DNA of 64,000 bases from Photobacterium sp. JCM 19050 (GTDB lineage: Bacteria; Pseudomonadota; Gammaproteobacteria; Enterobacterales; Vibrionaceae), in NCBI GenBank assembly GCA_001310455.1, contig BAXG01000015.1, positions 37,071-101,070 of the forward strand. The letters run 5' to 3'. Each line of letters starts with the position of its first letter. Within the stretch, counting starts at the first letter, position 1. The position numbers and the translations under genes are program-made. This document shows positions 9,874 to 19,013 of the stretch, in pieces. The notes below the pieces were generated by a model that made no database searches, was not told the origin of the DNA, and was given only the letters and a program-made list of their open reading frames with translations.

Positions 9874-11338
9874 ATGAGCAGAACATTGGTTATTGATCCG
9901 GTTACCCGGATTGAAGGGCACGGAAAAGTGACATTGCAGCTCGATGCCGACAACCGGGTGACGGATGCCCGGCTCCAGGTAGTCGAATTCCGTGGTTTTG
10001 AGCGATTTATTCAGGGGCACCCTTACTGGGAAGCGCCCATGTTGCTCCAGCGGATCTGCGGGATCTGTTTTGTCAGCCACCACCTGTGCGGAGCCAAGGC
10101 GCTGGATGATGTGGTTGGTGTCGGGCTGAAAGACGGGATTCAGATGCTGCCAACCCCTGAGAAAATGCGCCGGCTTGGCCACTATGCCCAGCAACTGCAA
10201 TCTCACGTTACCGCCTATTTCTACCTGATTGCCCCGGAAATGGTATTCGGCATAGAGGCCGCACCGGAGAAGCGCAACATCATCGGTCTGGCGGAAGCTA
10301 ACCCGGATTTAGTCAAGCGGGTCATCGAGCTTCGCCGTTGGGGACAGGAGCTGATTGTGGCGGTGTTGGGTAAGCGGATGCACGGAATCAGTTCGATACC
10401 AGGAGGCGTGAACAACAACCTCAGCGTCGAACAACGGGACCGGTTTCTGAAAGGCAGTGATGACCTGCTTTCCATCGATCAGGTCATTGACTACGCCCAG
10501 GACGCCCTCAACCTTTTTTACGATTACCACGACAAATACCGCGATGAGATAGACAACTTCGGCATTACCAAGGCTCTGGATATGTGCCTGGTCGATGAAA
10601 ACGGCGACGTGGATTACTACCACGGCAAGATGCGTATAGTCGATGAAAACAAGGACATCGTGCTGGAAACCGACTACCACGACTATCTCGACCATTTTGC
10701 AGAGGCCACGGAAGAGTGGAGCTACATGAAGTTCCCCTACCTCAAGGCACTTGGCAGGGAGGCCGGGTCGGTCAGGGTCGGCCCGCTGGCCCGGCTCAAT
10801 GTCACCCGCAAGTATTCAACGCCATTGGCTCAGGCCGCCCTTGAACGCTTCCACGATTACACCCAGGCAAGGCCAACAACATGACACTGCACACCAACTG
10901 GGCGCGGGCGATTGAGATCCTCCATTCTGCCGAGCTTATAAAAGCGCTGTTAAACGATCCGGATTTGCAGGGGAACAACCTCATCATTACTCCGGACAAA
11001 AGTGCCTGGACCGGTGAAGGCGTCGGCGTGGTGGAAGCCCCAAGGGGCACACTGCTTCACCACTACCGGGCCGACGAGGCGGGCAATATGACCTATGCCA
11101 ACCTGATTGTTTCTACCACCCAGAACAACAAAGCCATGAACCGGACAGTACAGGCAGTCGCGCAGGAATGGGTGTCCGGCCGGCCGGAGATCACCGAAGG
11201 CATGATGAATGCCATTGAGGTCGGCATTCGGGCCTATGATCCTGTTTAAGTTGCGCCACCCACGCCATGGGGCAGATGCCTTTGCAAGTCACCCTGATTG
11301 ATGCTGACGGGAAACAGATTGATGAAAAATTTCGATGA
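9874..11338 (+). CDS. hoxH: NAD-reducing hydrogenase large subunit HoxH (two frameshifts)
   Basis: I start at MSRTLVIDPVTRIEGHGK. An upstream start at 9823 runs inside hoxY. The active-site motif RICGICFVSHH is at about residue 60, and the second nickel ligand motif DPCLSCATH is at about 455. A C-terminal tail after the histidine (AMGQMPLQ... to the stop at 11338) is the kind removed by a protease. Breaks lie near 10870 (CAGGC, a G missing before NMTLHTNWARAIE) and near 11246 (a T missing in CCTGTTT). Together the frames give about 488 residues, matching R. eutropha HoxH. It carries the NiFe(CN)2CO site that splits H2. Confidence 0.92.
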
Positions 11339-11822
11339 GTTTCCGTCCCTCGCCAGCTTTGACCTGATCTACGGCATCGGCAATATCGGCCGTCAGGATG
11401 ACGGGCTTGGTTGGGCATTTGTGGATGCGGTCGAGGAGCAGGGTTTGGCCCCGGGAACGTTGATACGCCATTACCAGCTGTTCTTTGAAGACGTTGACCT
11501 TATCCGGCGGCACAACCGGGTGCTGTTTGTGGATGCGACAAAAGCAGAGCAAACCGGCTGTTTTGCCATGGAAAAGGTGATGCCAAAGCTGGATGACAGC
11601 TTTACCTCCCACGCCATCTCGGTGCAGACCATCGTGGCGATGTGCCACCAGTGCTACAGCGCATTTCCGGACGTATGGTTGCTGACGGTCAGGGGTTATG
11701 AGTGGGAATTGCAACTGGGCCTGACCGCCGGTGCAAGGTTAAACCTGGAAACTGCGCTGGATGGGATAACCGGCAAAGGAATTACCGCGGCTGCGCCTGC
11801 TGCAAAAGCGGCCAGCCTCTAA
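11322..11822 (+). CDS. hoxW: hydrogenase maturation protease HoxW
   Basis: The protein has 166 residues if it starts at MKNFDEFPSL, inside the hoxH 3' end. A start at 11298 is also possible. The nickel-dependent endopeptidase pattern is present: LIYGIGNIGRQDDGLGWAF near the N-terminus, then VLFVDAT, then SVQTIVAMC. HoxW removes the C-terminal tail of HoxH once nickel has been inserted. Gene order hoxH-hoxW-hoxI is the same as in the R. eutropha soluble hydrogenase operon. Confidence 0.88.
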   Translation: MKNFDEFPSLASFDLIYGIGNIGRQDDGLGWAFVDAVEEQGLAPGTLIRHYQLFFEDVDLIRRHNRVLFVDATKAEQTGCFAMEKVMPKLDDSFTSHAISVQTIVAMCHQCYSAFPDVWLLTVRGYEWELQLGLTAGARLNLETALDGITGKGITAAAPAAKAASL

Positions 11823-11850
11823 AAGAGAATTTGTTTGGAAGGATACGACC

Positions 11851-12354
11851 ATGAATAAACCGAATGTAGAAACCATTGCCCGGCTGATAATGGATGCGCC
11901 GATCGGTCAGTACATTGGTGAATCCGGTGCGCAGGTACTGGCTGAGCATGCAGCCCGTGATATTGCGGTCGCCAACGGTGACTTCCTTTACCGGGAAGGG
12001 GATACGGCTAACAGCTTCTTTATTGTGATGTCCGGTCGCCTGGCGTTTTGTAAAGAAAATAAAGGCTCAGACAAGACCAGTTTGCTGCACGTACTTGAGC
12101 AGGGTGACCTGATAGGGGAGTTGAGTTTTATCGACCGTGACCCGAGAACTGTTTCTGTCCAGGCTTTGGGGGATGCCACGGTGCTCTGCTTTGAACGCGA
12201 TGACATTGAGCCCCTTATCGAAACCCACCCGAAAGTTGTTTTTGATTTTATGCGTGCCGTGGTGCGCCGGGTTCACCATACCGTTTCGGCTATCGGCCAG
12301 CAGCAGGCTGAACTGGCCGACTATATAGCAACCGGCGGACGCGGCCGGTACTGA
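11851..12354 (+). CDS. hoxI: cyclic-nucleotide-binding-domain protein HoxI
   Basis: This intact 167-residue protein has GGAAGGA upstream. It is a single CRP-like beta-barrel domain (about residues 22-145), with GDFLYREGDTANSFFIVMSG and GDLIGELSFIDRDPRTVSVQAL. There is no helix-turn-helix, so it is not a transcription factor. In R. eutropha the homologous HoxI is a small subunit of the hexameric soluble hydrogenase linked to activation by NADPH. Its place as last gene of hoxFUYHWI supports the same role. Confidence 0.85.
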   Translation: MNKPNVETIARLIMDAPIGQYIGESGAQVLAEHAARDIAVANGDFLYREGDTANSFFIVMSGRLAFCKENKGSDKTSLLHVLEQGDLIGELSFIDRDPRTVSVQALGDATVLCFERDDIEPLIETHPKVVFDFMRAVVRRVHHTVSAIGQQQAELADYIATGGRGRY

Positions 12355-12387
12355 CCCCAAACCTGTTCCACCCCAACTTCCAGTTCC

Positions 12388-12431
12388 ATCTTGTCTGCCC
12401 TCTCGTGGGCAAGGTGGTTTTTTTCTTTTTT
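12388..12431 (+). terminator. terminator of the hox operon
   Basis: TGCCC and GGGCA around a TCTCGT loop, extended by imperfect pairing, are followed by a long T-rich run (TTTTTTTCTTTTTTT). It lies 35-75 bases after the hoxI stop. It fits a rho-independent terminator. Confidence 0.65.
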
Positions 12432-12462
12432 TCCAGTTGGTTAATTTAATTTTCGGAAGTCA

Positions 12463-12505
12463 TGTACACCTTTATGAGCTTTTAGATCATGACTGGAATA
12501 CCAGC
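12463..12505 (+). promoter_or_regulatory. 43-bp conserved upstream motif, copy B (hyp promoter)
   Basis: This is the second copy of the motif at 6077-6119 (39/43 identical, same orientation). It ends 253 bases before the sigma-54 -24 element of hypA, nearly the same spacing as in copy A (258). This points to a shared activator, most likely HoxA. Confidence 0.7.
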
Positions 12506-12599
12506 GTATTAGTTATAAATATCCAAATAAATAGTCATTCAAGTAAATCAATTTAGGTCAGGAAGACTGCGGCGACTGGCTGTCTCTTTTGGTAATGGG

Positions 12600-12652
12600 T
12601 TTGGAAAGTTACTTTCCGATCTAATTAATAAGATGGTCATTAACTTTCCAAA
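12600..12652 (+). promoter_or_regulatory. 12-bp inverted repeat upstream of hypA
   Basis: TTTGGAAAGTTA (12600-12611) and TAACTTTCCAAA (12641-12652) are perfect inverted copies separated by 29 bases. A nested GGAAAG/CTTTCC pair is also present (12603-12617). The centre is about 130 bases before the -24 element, a usual enhancer distance. The protein that binds is unknown. Confidence 0.45.
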
Positions 12653-12758
12653 TTAACGCACTTGTGTAAATAATTTGTTTATCAGCTGTTGTTTATGTGT
12701 GTTTGCGTGCCGCGTCATTTAAGGGGTGGCATCCCGGATAAGCGATATACCGGAAGAT

Positions 12759-12773
12759 TGGCTCACTCTTTGC
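12759..12773 (+). promoter_or_regulatory. sigma-54 promoter of the hyp operon
   Basis: TGGCTC (12759-12764), five bases, TTGC (12770-12773) fits the RpoN -24/-12 consensus with one changed base (A to T in the -24 box). The predicted start near 12785 gives a leader of about 55 bases before hypA. Confidence 0.75.
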
Positions 12774-12839
12774 TGTAACAGACTGTTAGCCATAGAAAAC
12801 ACACTCTCAGGCAGGAAGAAGAAAAGGAATGACAGACGC

Positions 12840-13180
12840 ATGCATGAGATGTCGCTTTGCGAAAGCATCGTTCAGACACTGGAAAAGGAAGCCGGGGCTC
12901 AACAGTTTAACCGGGTAAAAACCGTGTGGCTGGAAATTGGAATGCTGGCCGGCGTTGAAATCGATGCGATGCGCTTTTGTTTTGATGTCGTCACCAACGG
13001 CACGTTGGCAGCGGGCGCGGCATTAGAAATCGACTCACTTCCTGGACAGGTTGGTGTCTGCATTGCGAAAAGACTGTCGCGATGACAGCGCGCTACGATA
13101 CGTGCCCCGAATGTGGCAGTGCCGGGCTGATGCTGACCGGGGGTGATGAAATGCGAATCAAGGAAGTGGAGGTGGAGTGA
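12840..13180 (+). CDS. hypA: hydrogenase nickel incorporation protein HypA (one frameshift)
   Basis: The true start is [15 protein letters not shown] at 12840, because MHE is the conserved nickel-binding N-terminus. A longer frame from 12726 adds an unrelated N-terminus. A one-base loss near 13050 (after LPGQ) breaks the frame. The other frame continues WCLHCEKTV and [21 protein letters not shown], with the two CxxC zinc pairs, to TGA at 13180. The product is about 114 residues, as expected. HypA delivers nickel with HypB to the large subunits. The stop overlaps hypB. Confidence 0.88.
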
Positions 13181-14139
13181 TGTGCACAGTTTGTGGTTGC
13201 GGCGAAGGCCAGGTAAAGATTGAAGGACATAAGCATGACGCCGGGCTTGACGTTAATGGACATAATGCAAACGGAAGCCATGCGCACAGTCATGGGGAAC
13301 ACCATCACCACCATTCCGGTGAGGGGAGTCACGACACCCAACATACTCATTCAGCCGAAGATACCCACCACTACGGGAAAGGCCCCGCTGGTGCTCATGC
13401 ACCGGGTCTGACTCAGGCACGGATGGTGCAGATTGAGCAGGATATCCTCGGAAAAAACGACCGTTATGCTGCCGCCAACCGTGCACGATTTTCACAATCA
13501 TCCCAGTTGGTGCTGAATCTGGTTTCCAGCCCCGGTTCGGGCAAAACCACGTTGCTGACGGAAACCCTGACTTACCTGAAAGAAGCCATGCCGGTGGCAG
13601 TGATTGAAGGAGACCAGCAAACCGCTAACGATGCAGAGCGCATTCGGGCAACCGGTGTCAAAGCGGTGCAGGTAAACACGGGCAAAGGCTGCCACCTTGA
13701 TGCCCATATGGTCGGCCATGCCCTCGATTCACTGGTGCTACCGGATTATGGGATCCTGTTTATTGAAAATGTCGGCAATCTGGTTTGCCCCGCGGCCTTT
13801 GATTTGGGTGAAGCGCACAAAGTGGCGATTCTGTCGGTCACCGAAGGTGAGGACAAACCAATCAAATACCCGGATATGTTTGCCGCGGCAGATTTGGTGC
13901 TTCTCAACAAGATTGATCTGCTGCCGCACCTTAATTTTGATCTCGGTCGCTGCCGGGATTACCTCAAAGCCGTGAACCCCAATGCGGATATTCTGGAAGT
14001 CTCGGCAACCTCCGGTGAGGGCATGGATGAATGGTTTGCCTGGCTTTCAGATAACCGCCGGATGCTCCTTGAAGCACGGCGGGACAAACTGCAGACGCAA
14101 CTGGATGCGATAGCAATCCAGCTGGAGGCCGCGGGCTGA
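13180..14139 (+). CDS. hypB: hydrogenase nickel incorporation GTPase HypB
   Basis: This intact protein of about 319 residues starts at the ATG of TGATG. The N-terminal [10 protein letters not shown] is the high-affinity nickel site of HypB. A histidine-rich stretch follows (about 17 His in residues 17-75, including HHHHH), which would store nickel. The GTPase domain has [11 protein letters not shown] (P-loop), [19 protein letters not shown] and [10 protein letters not shown]. HypB hydrolyses GTP to drive nickel insertion with HypA. The stop overlaps hoxA. Confidence 0.94.
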   Translation: MCTVCGCGEGQVKIEGHKHDAGLDVNGHNANGSHAHSHGEHHHHHSGEGSHDTQHTHSAEDTHHYGKGPAGAHAPGLTQARMVQIEQDILGKNDRYAAANRARFSQSSQLVLNLVSSPGSGKTTLLTETLTYLKEAMPVAVIEGDQQTANDAERIRATGVKAVQVNTGKGCHLDAHMVGHALDSLVLPDYGILFIENVGNLVCPAAFDLGEAHKVAILSVTEGEDKPIKYPDMFAAADLVLLNKIDLLPHLNFDLGRCRDYLKAVNPNADILEVSATSGEGMDEWFAWLSDNRRMLLEARRDKLQTQLDAIAIQLEAAG

Positions 14140-15628
14140 TGCTCCGGGATCAGGAATCCTCAGAACAGGAAAGCACCCTGCTGCCATTGGTGCTGGTGGT
14201 GGATGATGAGCGCCTTTCCCTCCAGACCCTGCGGCGGACGCTGGAGGAAGAGTTCACTGTACTGACGGCAGACAACGTAGCCGATGCTGAAAAAGTGCTG
14301 TCTGAGATGCCGGTGCAAGTCGTGCTTTCAGACCAGCGTATGCCGGATATGTCCGGTTGCGAGTTTCTTGCCCGGGTACGTCACCGATGGCCGGATGTGG
14401 TCCGGTTGATGATCTCTGCCTATACCGATCCGGCGGATCTGATCAAAGGGATCAACGATGCCGGGATCTACCAGTTCATTCCCAAACCCTGGCAACCGGA
14501 ACACTTGCTTCTGACGCTCAGAAATGCGGCGCGCTCCAGGCTCTTCAGCGGGAAAACGCCCAGCTCAGCATGGAACTTCGCCGCACAGTTCCGGCAATGG
14601 ATACGCAACTTCGTCGCAAGCGGGAGCAACTGAAGGACAGGCACAGATTCGACAACATTGTCTGTGCCCCGGACAGCCCCATGGTAGGAATTTGCGAGCA
14701 GGTTCGCCAGATTGCCCCTTACGACATTCCGGTACTGGTGACCGGGGAGTCCGGCACCGGGAAAGAGCTGATAACCCGGGCGCTGCACTACAGCAGCCAT
14801 CGGGCAGACAAGCCCTTTGTGCTGGAAAACTGCGGTGCCATGCCGGTCCAGCTTCTGGAAAGTGAACTCTTCGGCCATGCACGCGGTGCGTTTACCGGTG
14901 CTAATACCGAACGGGTAGGCCTGTTGGAACAGGCAGATGGCGGGACAGTGTTCCTGGATGAAATCGGCGACACCTCGCTGGAGTTTCAGGTCAAGCTGCT
15001 GCGTTTTTTACAGGAAGGGGAAATCCGGCCGCTGGGCAGCAACCGTAGCCGCAAGGTCACGGTACGGGTGATCTCCGCGACCAACCGAAATCTGGAAGAT
15101 GAAGTGCGCAAAGGCCGGTTCAGGGAAGACCTTTTCTATCGACTGTCCGCCATGCCGGTTCACCTTCCGGCTCTGCGCGACCGGGCAATGGATATCCCGG
15201 TGATTGCTCAGGCCATCCTCAAATCGGTGATGGAAGCCTACGGCAAGCAGGTAAACGGGTTCAGTGAAGAAGCGCTGGCCTGCATGTGTGAATACCACTG
15301 GCCGGGCAATGTGCGGGAGCTGGAAAACGAAGTGCGCCGGATGCTGGTGATGTCTACCGGCGATGAGCTGGGAGCCAACCTGCTTTCCTCCCGTGTGCTC
15401 AAAGGTGGCGGTGACAGTGAACTGGAAGACGAGCTGCTTTCAGATGTGGAAGGCAACCTGAAAAATCGGGTGGAAATGCTCGAAGCACGCATTCTCAAGG
15501 AAACCCTTATCCGGCACCGCTGGAACAAAAGTCAGGCAGCGCTGGAACTGGGGCTGTCCCGCGTCGGACTGCGTGCCAAGCTCGAACGCTATGGCCTTGA
15601 GCCGGGCACGCTGAATCAATCGAATTAA
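14139..15628 (+). CDS. hoxA: NtrC-type hydrogenase response regulator HoxA (one frameshift)
   Basis: Two frames join near 14528 (a C missing, restoring [11 protein letters not shown]) into about 496 residues; R. eutropha HoxA has 482. The receiver domain is residues 1-125, with LVVDDE, acceptor Asp in [12 protein letters not shown], and FIPKPW. The sigma-54 ATPase domain (about 175-410) has GESGTGKEL, the sigma-54 contact loop [17 protein letters not shown] and the arginine-containing REDLFYRL. A Fis-type helix-turn-helix ends the protein ([25 protein letters not shown]). It is the evident activator of the two sigma-54 promoters found before hoxF and hypA. Confidence 0.9.
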
Positions 15629-15646
15629 CCTCAGGGAGGCGGAGCT

Positions 15647-15949
15647 ATGTGCCTGGGTATCCCCGGACAAATCGTGGCAATCACGGATGAAGAAAATTGT
15701 ATGGCGACCGTCGACATCACCGGTGTGAAGCGTACCGTCAACATCGCCTGTGTGGTCGACAAGGCGCACCCCATTCAAGGTTGTATTGGTGACTGGGTGT
15801 TGGTTCATGTGGGGTTTGCCATGAGCCGGATTGATGAAGAAGAAGCCATGAAAACCCTGGCACTGCTGGCAGAGCTTGGTGAGTTGCAGGAAGAAATGCA
15901 TGCGCTGGAAGCCAGTGTGGCTGACGGCACAGGGAGGGCGCTGAGATGA
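15647..15949 (+). CDS. hypC: hydrogenase assembly chaperone HypC
   Basis: This intact 100-residue protein has AGGGAGG upstream. The N-terminus [10 protein letters not shown] carries the essential Cys2 of the family. HypC shuttles the Fe(CN)2CO unit with HypD and docks on the large subunit precursor. The C-terminal 20 residues are a little longer than in E. coli HypC. The stop overlaps hypD (ATGA). Confidence 0.93.
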   Translation: MCLGIPGQIVAITDEENCMATVDITGVKRTVNIACVVDKAHPIQGCIGDWVLVHVGFAMSRIDEEEAMKTLALLAELGELQEEMHALEASVADGTGRALR

Positions 15950-17200
15950 AATATGTCGATGAGTTCCGCGACCCGGAGAAGGCGCGCGCTGTGGTGGAGG
16001 CTATCGAAGCCCAGGTCAGAAAAATCGAGCAGCAAAGAAAACCGGCCGGCGGCGGGAAAATGCGCCCTCTCCAGCTGATGGAGTTTTGCGGCGGCCATAC
16101 CCACACCCTGTTCAAATACGGGATTGAAAGCCTGTTGCCGGATGGTATTGAAATGGTGCATGGCCCGGGTTGCCCGGTTTGTGTACTGCCGATGGGACGG
16201 TGGATGACTGCATTGCTATTGCCCGCCGCCCAGAGGTGATTTTTACCACCTTCGGTGACGCTATGCGGGTGCCCGGCTCACAAGGAAGCCTTCTCGATGC
16301 CAAGGCTTCCGGCTGCGATATCCGGATGGTCTATTCACCCCTGGATGCGCTCGCGCTGGCAAAGGCCAACCCGGACAGGGAAGTGGTTTTCTTTGCGCTA
16401 GGTTTTGAAACCACCATGCCGAGCACCGCGATGACTGTCCTTCAGGCTGCCAGAGAAGGCGTCACCAATTTCTCCCTGTTCTGTAACCACATCACCACAG
16501 CGCCAACCATCGAAGCGGTCTTGAACGAACCGGGGCTGAACCTCGACGGCTTCCTGGCTCCCGGTCATGTCAGCATGGTGATTGGCATGGAGCCGTTCCA
16601 GTTCATCGCCCGCGATCACAGCAAGCCGATTGTGATCACCGGCTTCGAACCCCTTGATGTGCTCCATTCGCTGTTGATGGTGGTTACCCAGATAGCGGAA
16701 GGCCGTTGCGAGGTGGAAAACCAGTATCGCCGGGTGGTGTCCAGCACCGGCAATGATCCGGGTCTTGCCGCAATGGCTGAAGTTTACGAAACCTACCCGG
16801 TCACCGAATTGCGTGGCTTTGGGGAAATCGGTGATGCCGGTGTGCGCATGCGTGATGACTATGCCGGTGGGATGCTGAGCGCAAGTTCGGCCTTGTGCGC
16901 CACCTGATCGACGACCCGGTTGCCTGCCAGTGTGGCGAGGTGATCAAAGGGCTGATTAAACCCTGGCAGTGCAGCCTCTATGGCAAAACCTGTAACCCGC
17001 AAACCCCGCTAGGGGCGCTGATGGTCTCCTCGGAAGGGGCCTGCGCGGCTTATTACAACAACGGGTTCCGGGTACCCGAAAAAGAGCAGGGGCGTATTGC
17101 CGTAATAGAGATCCAAGCGACTGAAGAGACGAACACGGACAGAGAAACGCAAGCTGCTGTTGAACCGGAAACCGGCAAACGGGCGGAGGGTCAGTCATGA
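15946..17200 (+). CDS. hypD: hydrogenase formation protein HypD (two frameshifts)
   Basis: Three frames are needed, about 418 residues in all. Breaks lie near 16200 (after VLPMGR, resuming [14 protein letters not shown]) and near 16872 (a C missing in GCCGG, resuming [14 protein letters not shown]). HypD motifs are [34 protein letters not shown] and the C-terminal 4Fe-4S region [16 protein letters not shown]. HypD reduces and holds the iron on which the CN and CO ligands are built, together with HypC and HypE. A charged tail of about 25 residues follows the conserved core. Confidence 0.9.
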
Positions 17201-18257
17201 TCCAAAAGCACGCAACCAAAACCGGACTGCCGGAAGAGGCGCTGATAACCCTTGCCCACGGCAGTGGCGGGAAAGCCATGCGTGAGCTGGTGGAAAAGGA
17301 AATCACAGCAGCATTCAGCAACCCCATTCTTGACCCGCTCGAAGACCAGGCACGGGTAGCACTGACAGGCCTTACTGAACTGGGTGACCGGCTGGCGATG
17401 ACCACAGATTCATTTGTGGTCGACCCCATCGAATTCCCCGGCGGAGATATCGGCACTCTTGCGGTGAACGGCACGGTCAATGATCTGGTGATGGGCGGCG
17501 CAACGCCACTTTACCTTACCTGCGGCCTGATTCTGGAAGAAGGGCTGCCACTGTCCACCCTGAGGCGCATCCTCGCCAGCATGAGAAAAGCGGCTGACGA
17601 AGCGGGAGTCGCCATTGTCTCCGGTGATACCAAGGTGGTCCACAAAGGGGCGGCAGACAAAATTTTTATCAATACCAGTGGGGTGGGAGTGATTCCTGCC
17701 GGGCTGGATATCAGGGCGGATGCCGCCAAACCCGGTGACGTGGTGATCGTCAACGGGCTGGTGGGCGATCACGGCGCGGCCATTCTCGCTGCCCGCGGGG
17801 ATCTGGCGCTGGATGTGGCTCTGGAATCAGACTGTCGGGCGCTGACAGATGAAGTGAATGCCTTCGCCGTAACAGTCCGGAGATCCACTGCATGCGTGAT
17901 GCAACCCGGGGCGGCGTAGCGACCGTGCTGAATGAATTTGCAGAAAGCAGCGGCGTAAAAATCGTGCTGAATCAGGAAGCCATTCCGGTCAGGCCAGAAG
18001 TTCGGGGCATGTGTGAACTGCTAGGGCTAGACCCGCTATACCTTGCCAATGAAGGGAAGTTTGTGGCGGTAATTCCGGGCGAGTGTGCTGAGCTGGTGGT
18101 CGCGGCATTGCGACGATTGCCCGGTGCTGAGCAGGCATGTGTTATTGGACGCGTGGAAGCTGCAGGTTCGCGCCCGGGAGTGACCATGAAAACCCTGTTC
18201 GGCAGTGAGCGGATGATAGACATGTTGGTGGGGGATCAGTTGCCACGCATTTGTTAG
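17197..18257 (+). CDS. hypE: hydrogenase maturation protein HypE (one frameshift)
   Basis: The start overlaps the hypD stop (ATGA). Two frames join near 17880 (a C missing, restoring VPEIHCMRDATRGGVA) into about 353 residues. The PurM-like ATP-binding protein has LAHGSGGKAM, TTDSFVVDPIEFPGGDIG and VVHKGAADKIFIN. It ends in PRIC, and this terminal cysteine carries the thiocarbamate that is dehydrated to thiocyanate, the cyanide donor. The intact terminal Cys in the second frame argues the gene is functional. Confidence 0.92.
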
Positions 18258-18327
18258 CTCCCAATACGAATGTTAGCTAACAGTACGAACGTTAGTTAAC
18301 AGTACGAACGTTAGCTAACCGTACGAA
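18253..18327 (+). repeat. tandem 19-bp repeat with GTTAGCTAAC palindromes
   Basis: Three full 19-bp units (18265-18283, 18284-18302, 18303-18321) of TACGAAYGTTAGYTAACAG are flanked by a degenerate half unit that includes the hypE stop codon and by TACGAA at 18322-18327. Two units hold the perfect palindrome GTTAGCTAAC and the middle one holds GTTAGTTAAC. The array fills the space between hypE and hupE. Confidence 0.8.
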
Positions 18328-18374
18328 GATTTTAAGTTAAAGCCGGACAACATCCGGGACAAGGAGTAGAGAAG

Positions 18375-18977
18375 ATGAAAATGAATCGACAAGGAATGGT
18401 GTCAGTATCTGCAATGTTGCTGGCTCTGCCGGGCATGGCGCTTGCACATACCGGAGCAGGTTCGGTGAACGGGTTTGCAGCCGGTTTTACGCATCCGGTA
18501 CTGGGGGCTGACCATGCACTTGCCATGCTGGCTGTCGGTATCTGGGCTGCGCAGTTGAGCCAGGGTGACAACAAAAAAGCGCTGTGGTTGGTGCCAACTG
18601 TTTTCGTGCTGGCCATGGCATTGGGCGGTGTACTTGCCGTTTCTGGTGTAATGGTGCCGGGAGTTGAGGGCGGTATTGCGCTGTCGGTTGTCCTGTTCGG
18701 CCTTCTGGTCGCTGGAGCGAAACGCCTGCCGGTTGCGTTGTGTGCGGCAACGGCCGGGTTGTTTGCGATTTTTCATGGCATGGCCCACGGGGCTGAAATG
18801 CCGATGGCGGCAGATGCCATCAGCTATGGCGCGGGCTTTATGCTGGCAACTGCCATGCTCCATGCCATAGGTGCCGGTTTTGTGCTCGCGGCTTATAAAT
18901 TGCTGGAATCGCCGGTCACCGGACGCTTTGCGGGAATGGCGATAGCTGCCGGTGGCGCCTGGCTTGCAATGGCCTGA
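18375..18977 (+). CDS. hupE: HupE/UreJ-family membrane protein
   Basis: This intact 200-residue protein starts eight bases after AAGGAG. It has an N-terminal signal-like hydrophobic stretch ending ALPGMALAHTG, then about six membrane helices. Family motifs are HPVLGADHALAMLAVGIWAAQ and FAIFHGMAHGAE. HupE/UreJ proteins are thought to carry nickel into the cell for hydrogenase or urease. The place between hypE and hypF supports nickel supply for hydrogenase maturation. Confidence 0.85.
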   Translation: MKMNRQGMVSVSAMLLALPGMALAHTGAGSVNGFAAGFTHPVLGADHALAMLAVGIWAAQLSQGDNKKALWLVPTVFVLAMALGGVLAVSGVMVPGVEGGIALSVVLFGLLVAGAKRLPVALCAATAGLFAIFHGMAHGAEMPMAADAISYGAGFMLATAMLHAIGAGFVLAAYKLLESPVTGRFAGMAIAAGGAWLAMA

Positions 18978-19013
18978 TCCTGTCATCGGGCATTTTTGAA
19001 ACGGAAAACCCAG

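Noticed and set aside
12726..12839. N-terminal extension of HypA
   Set aside because: HypA needs MHE at its N-terminus for nickel binding, and the extension covers the sigma-54 promoter.
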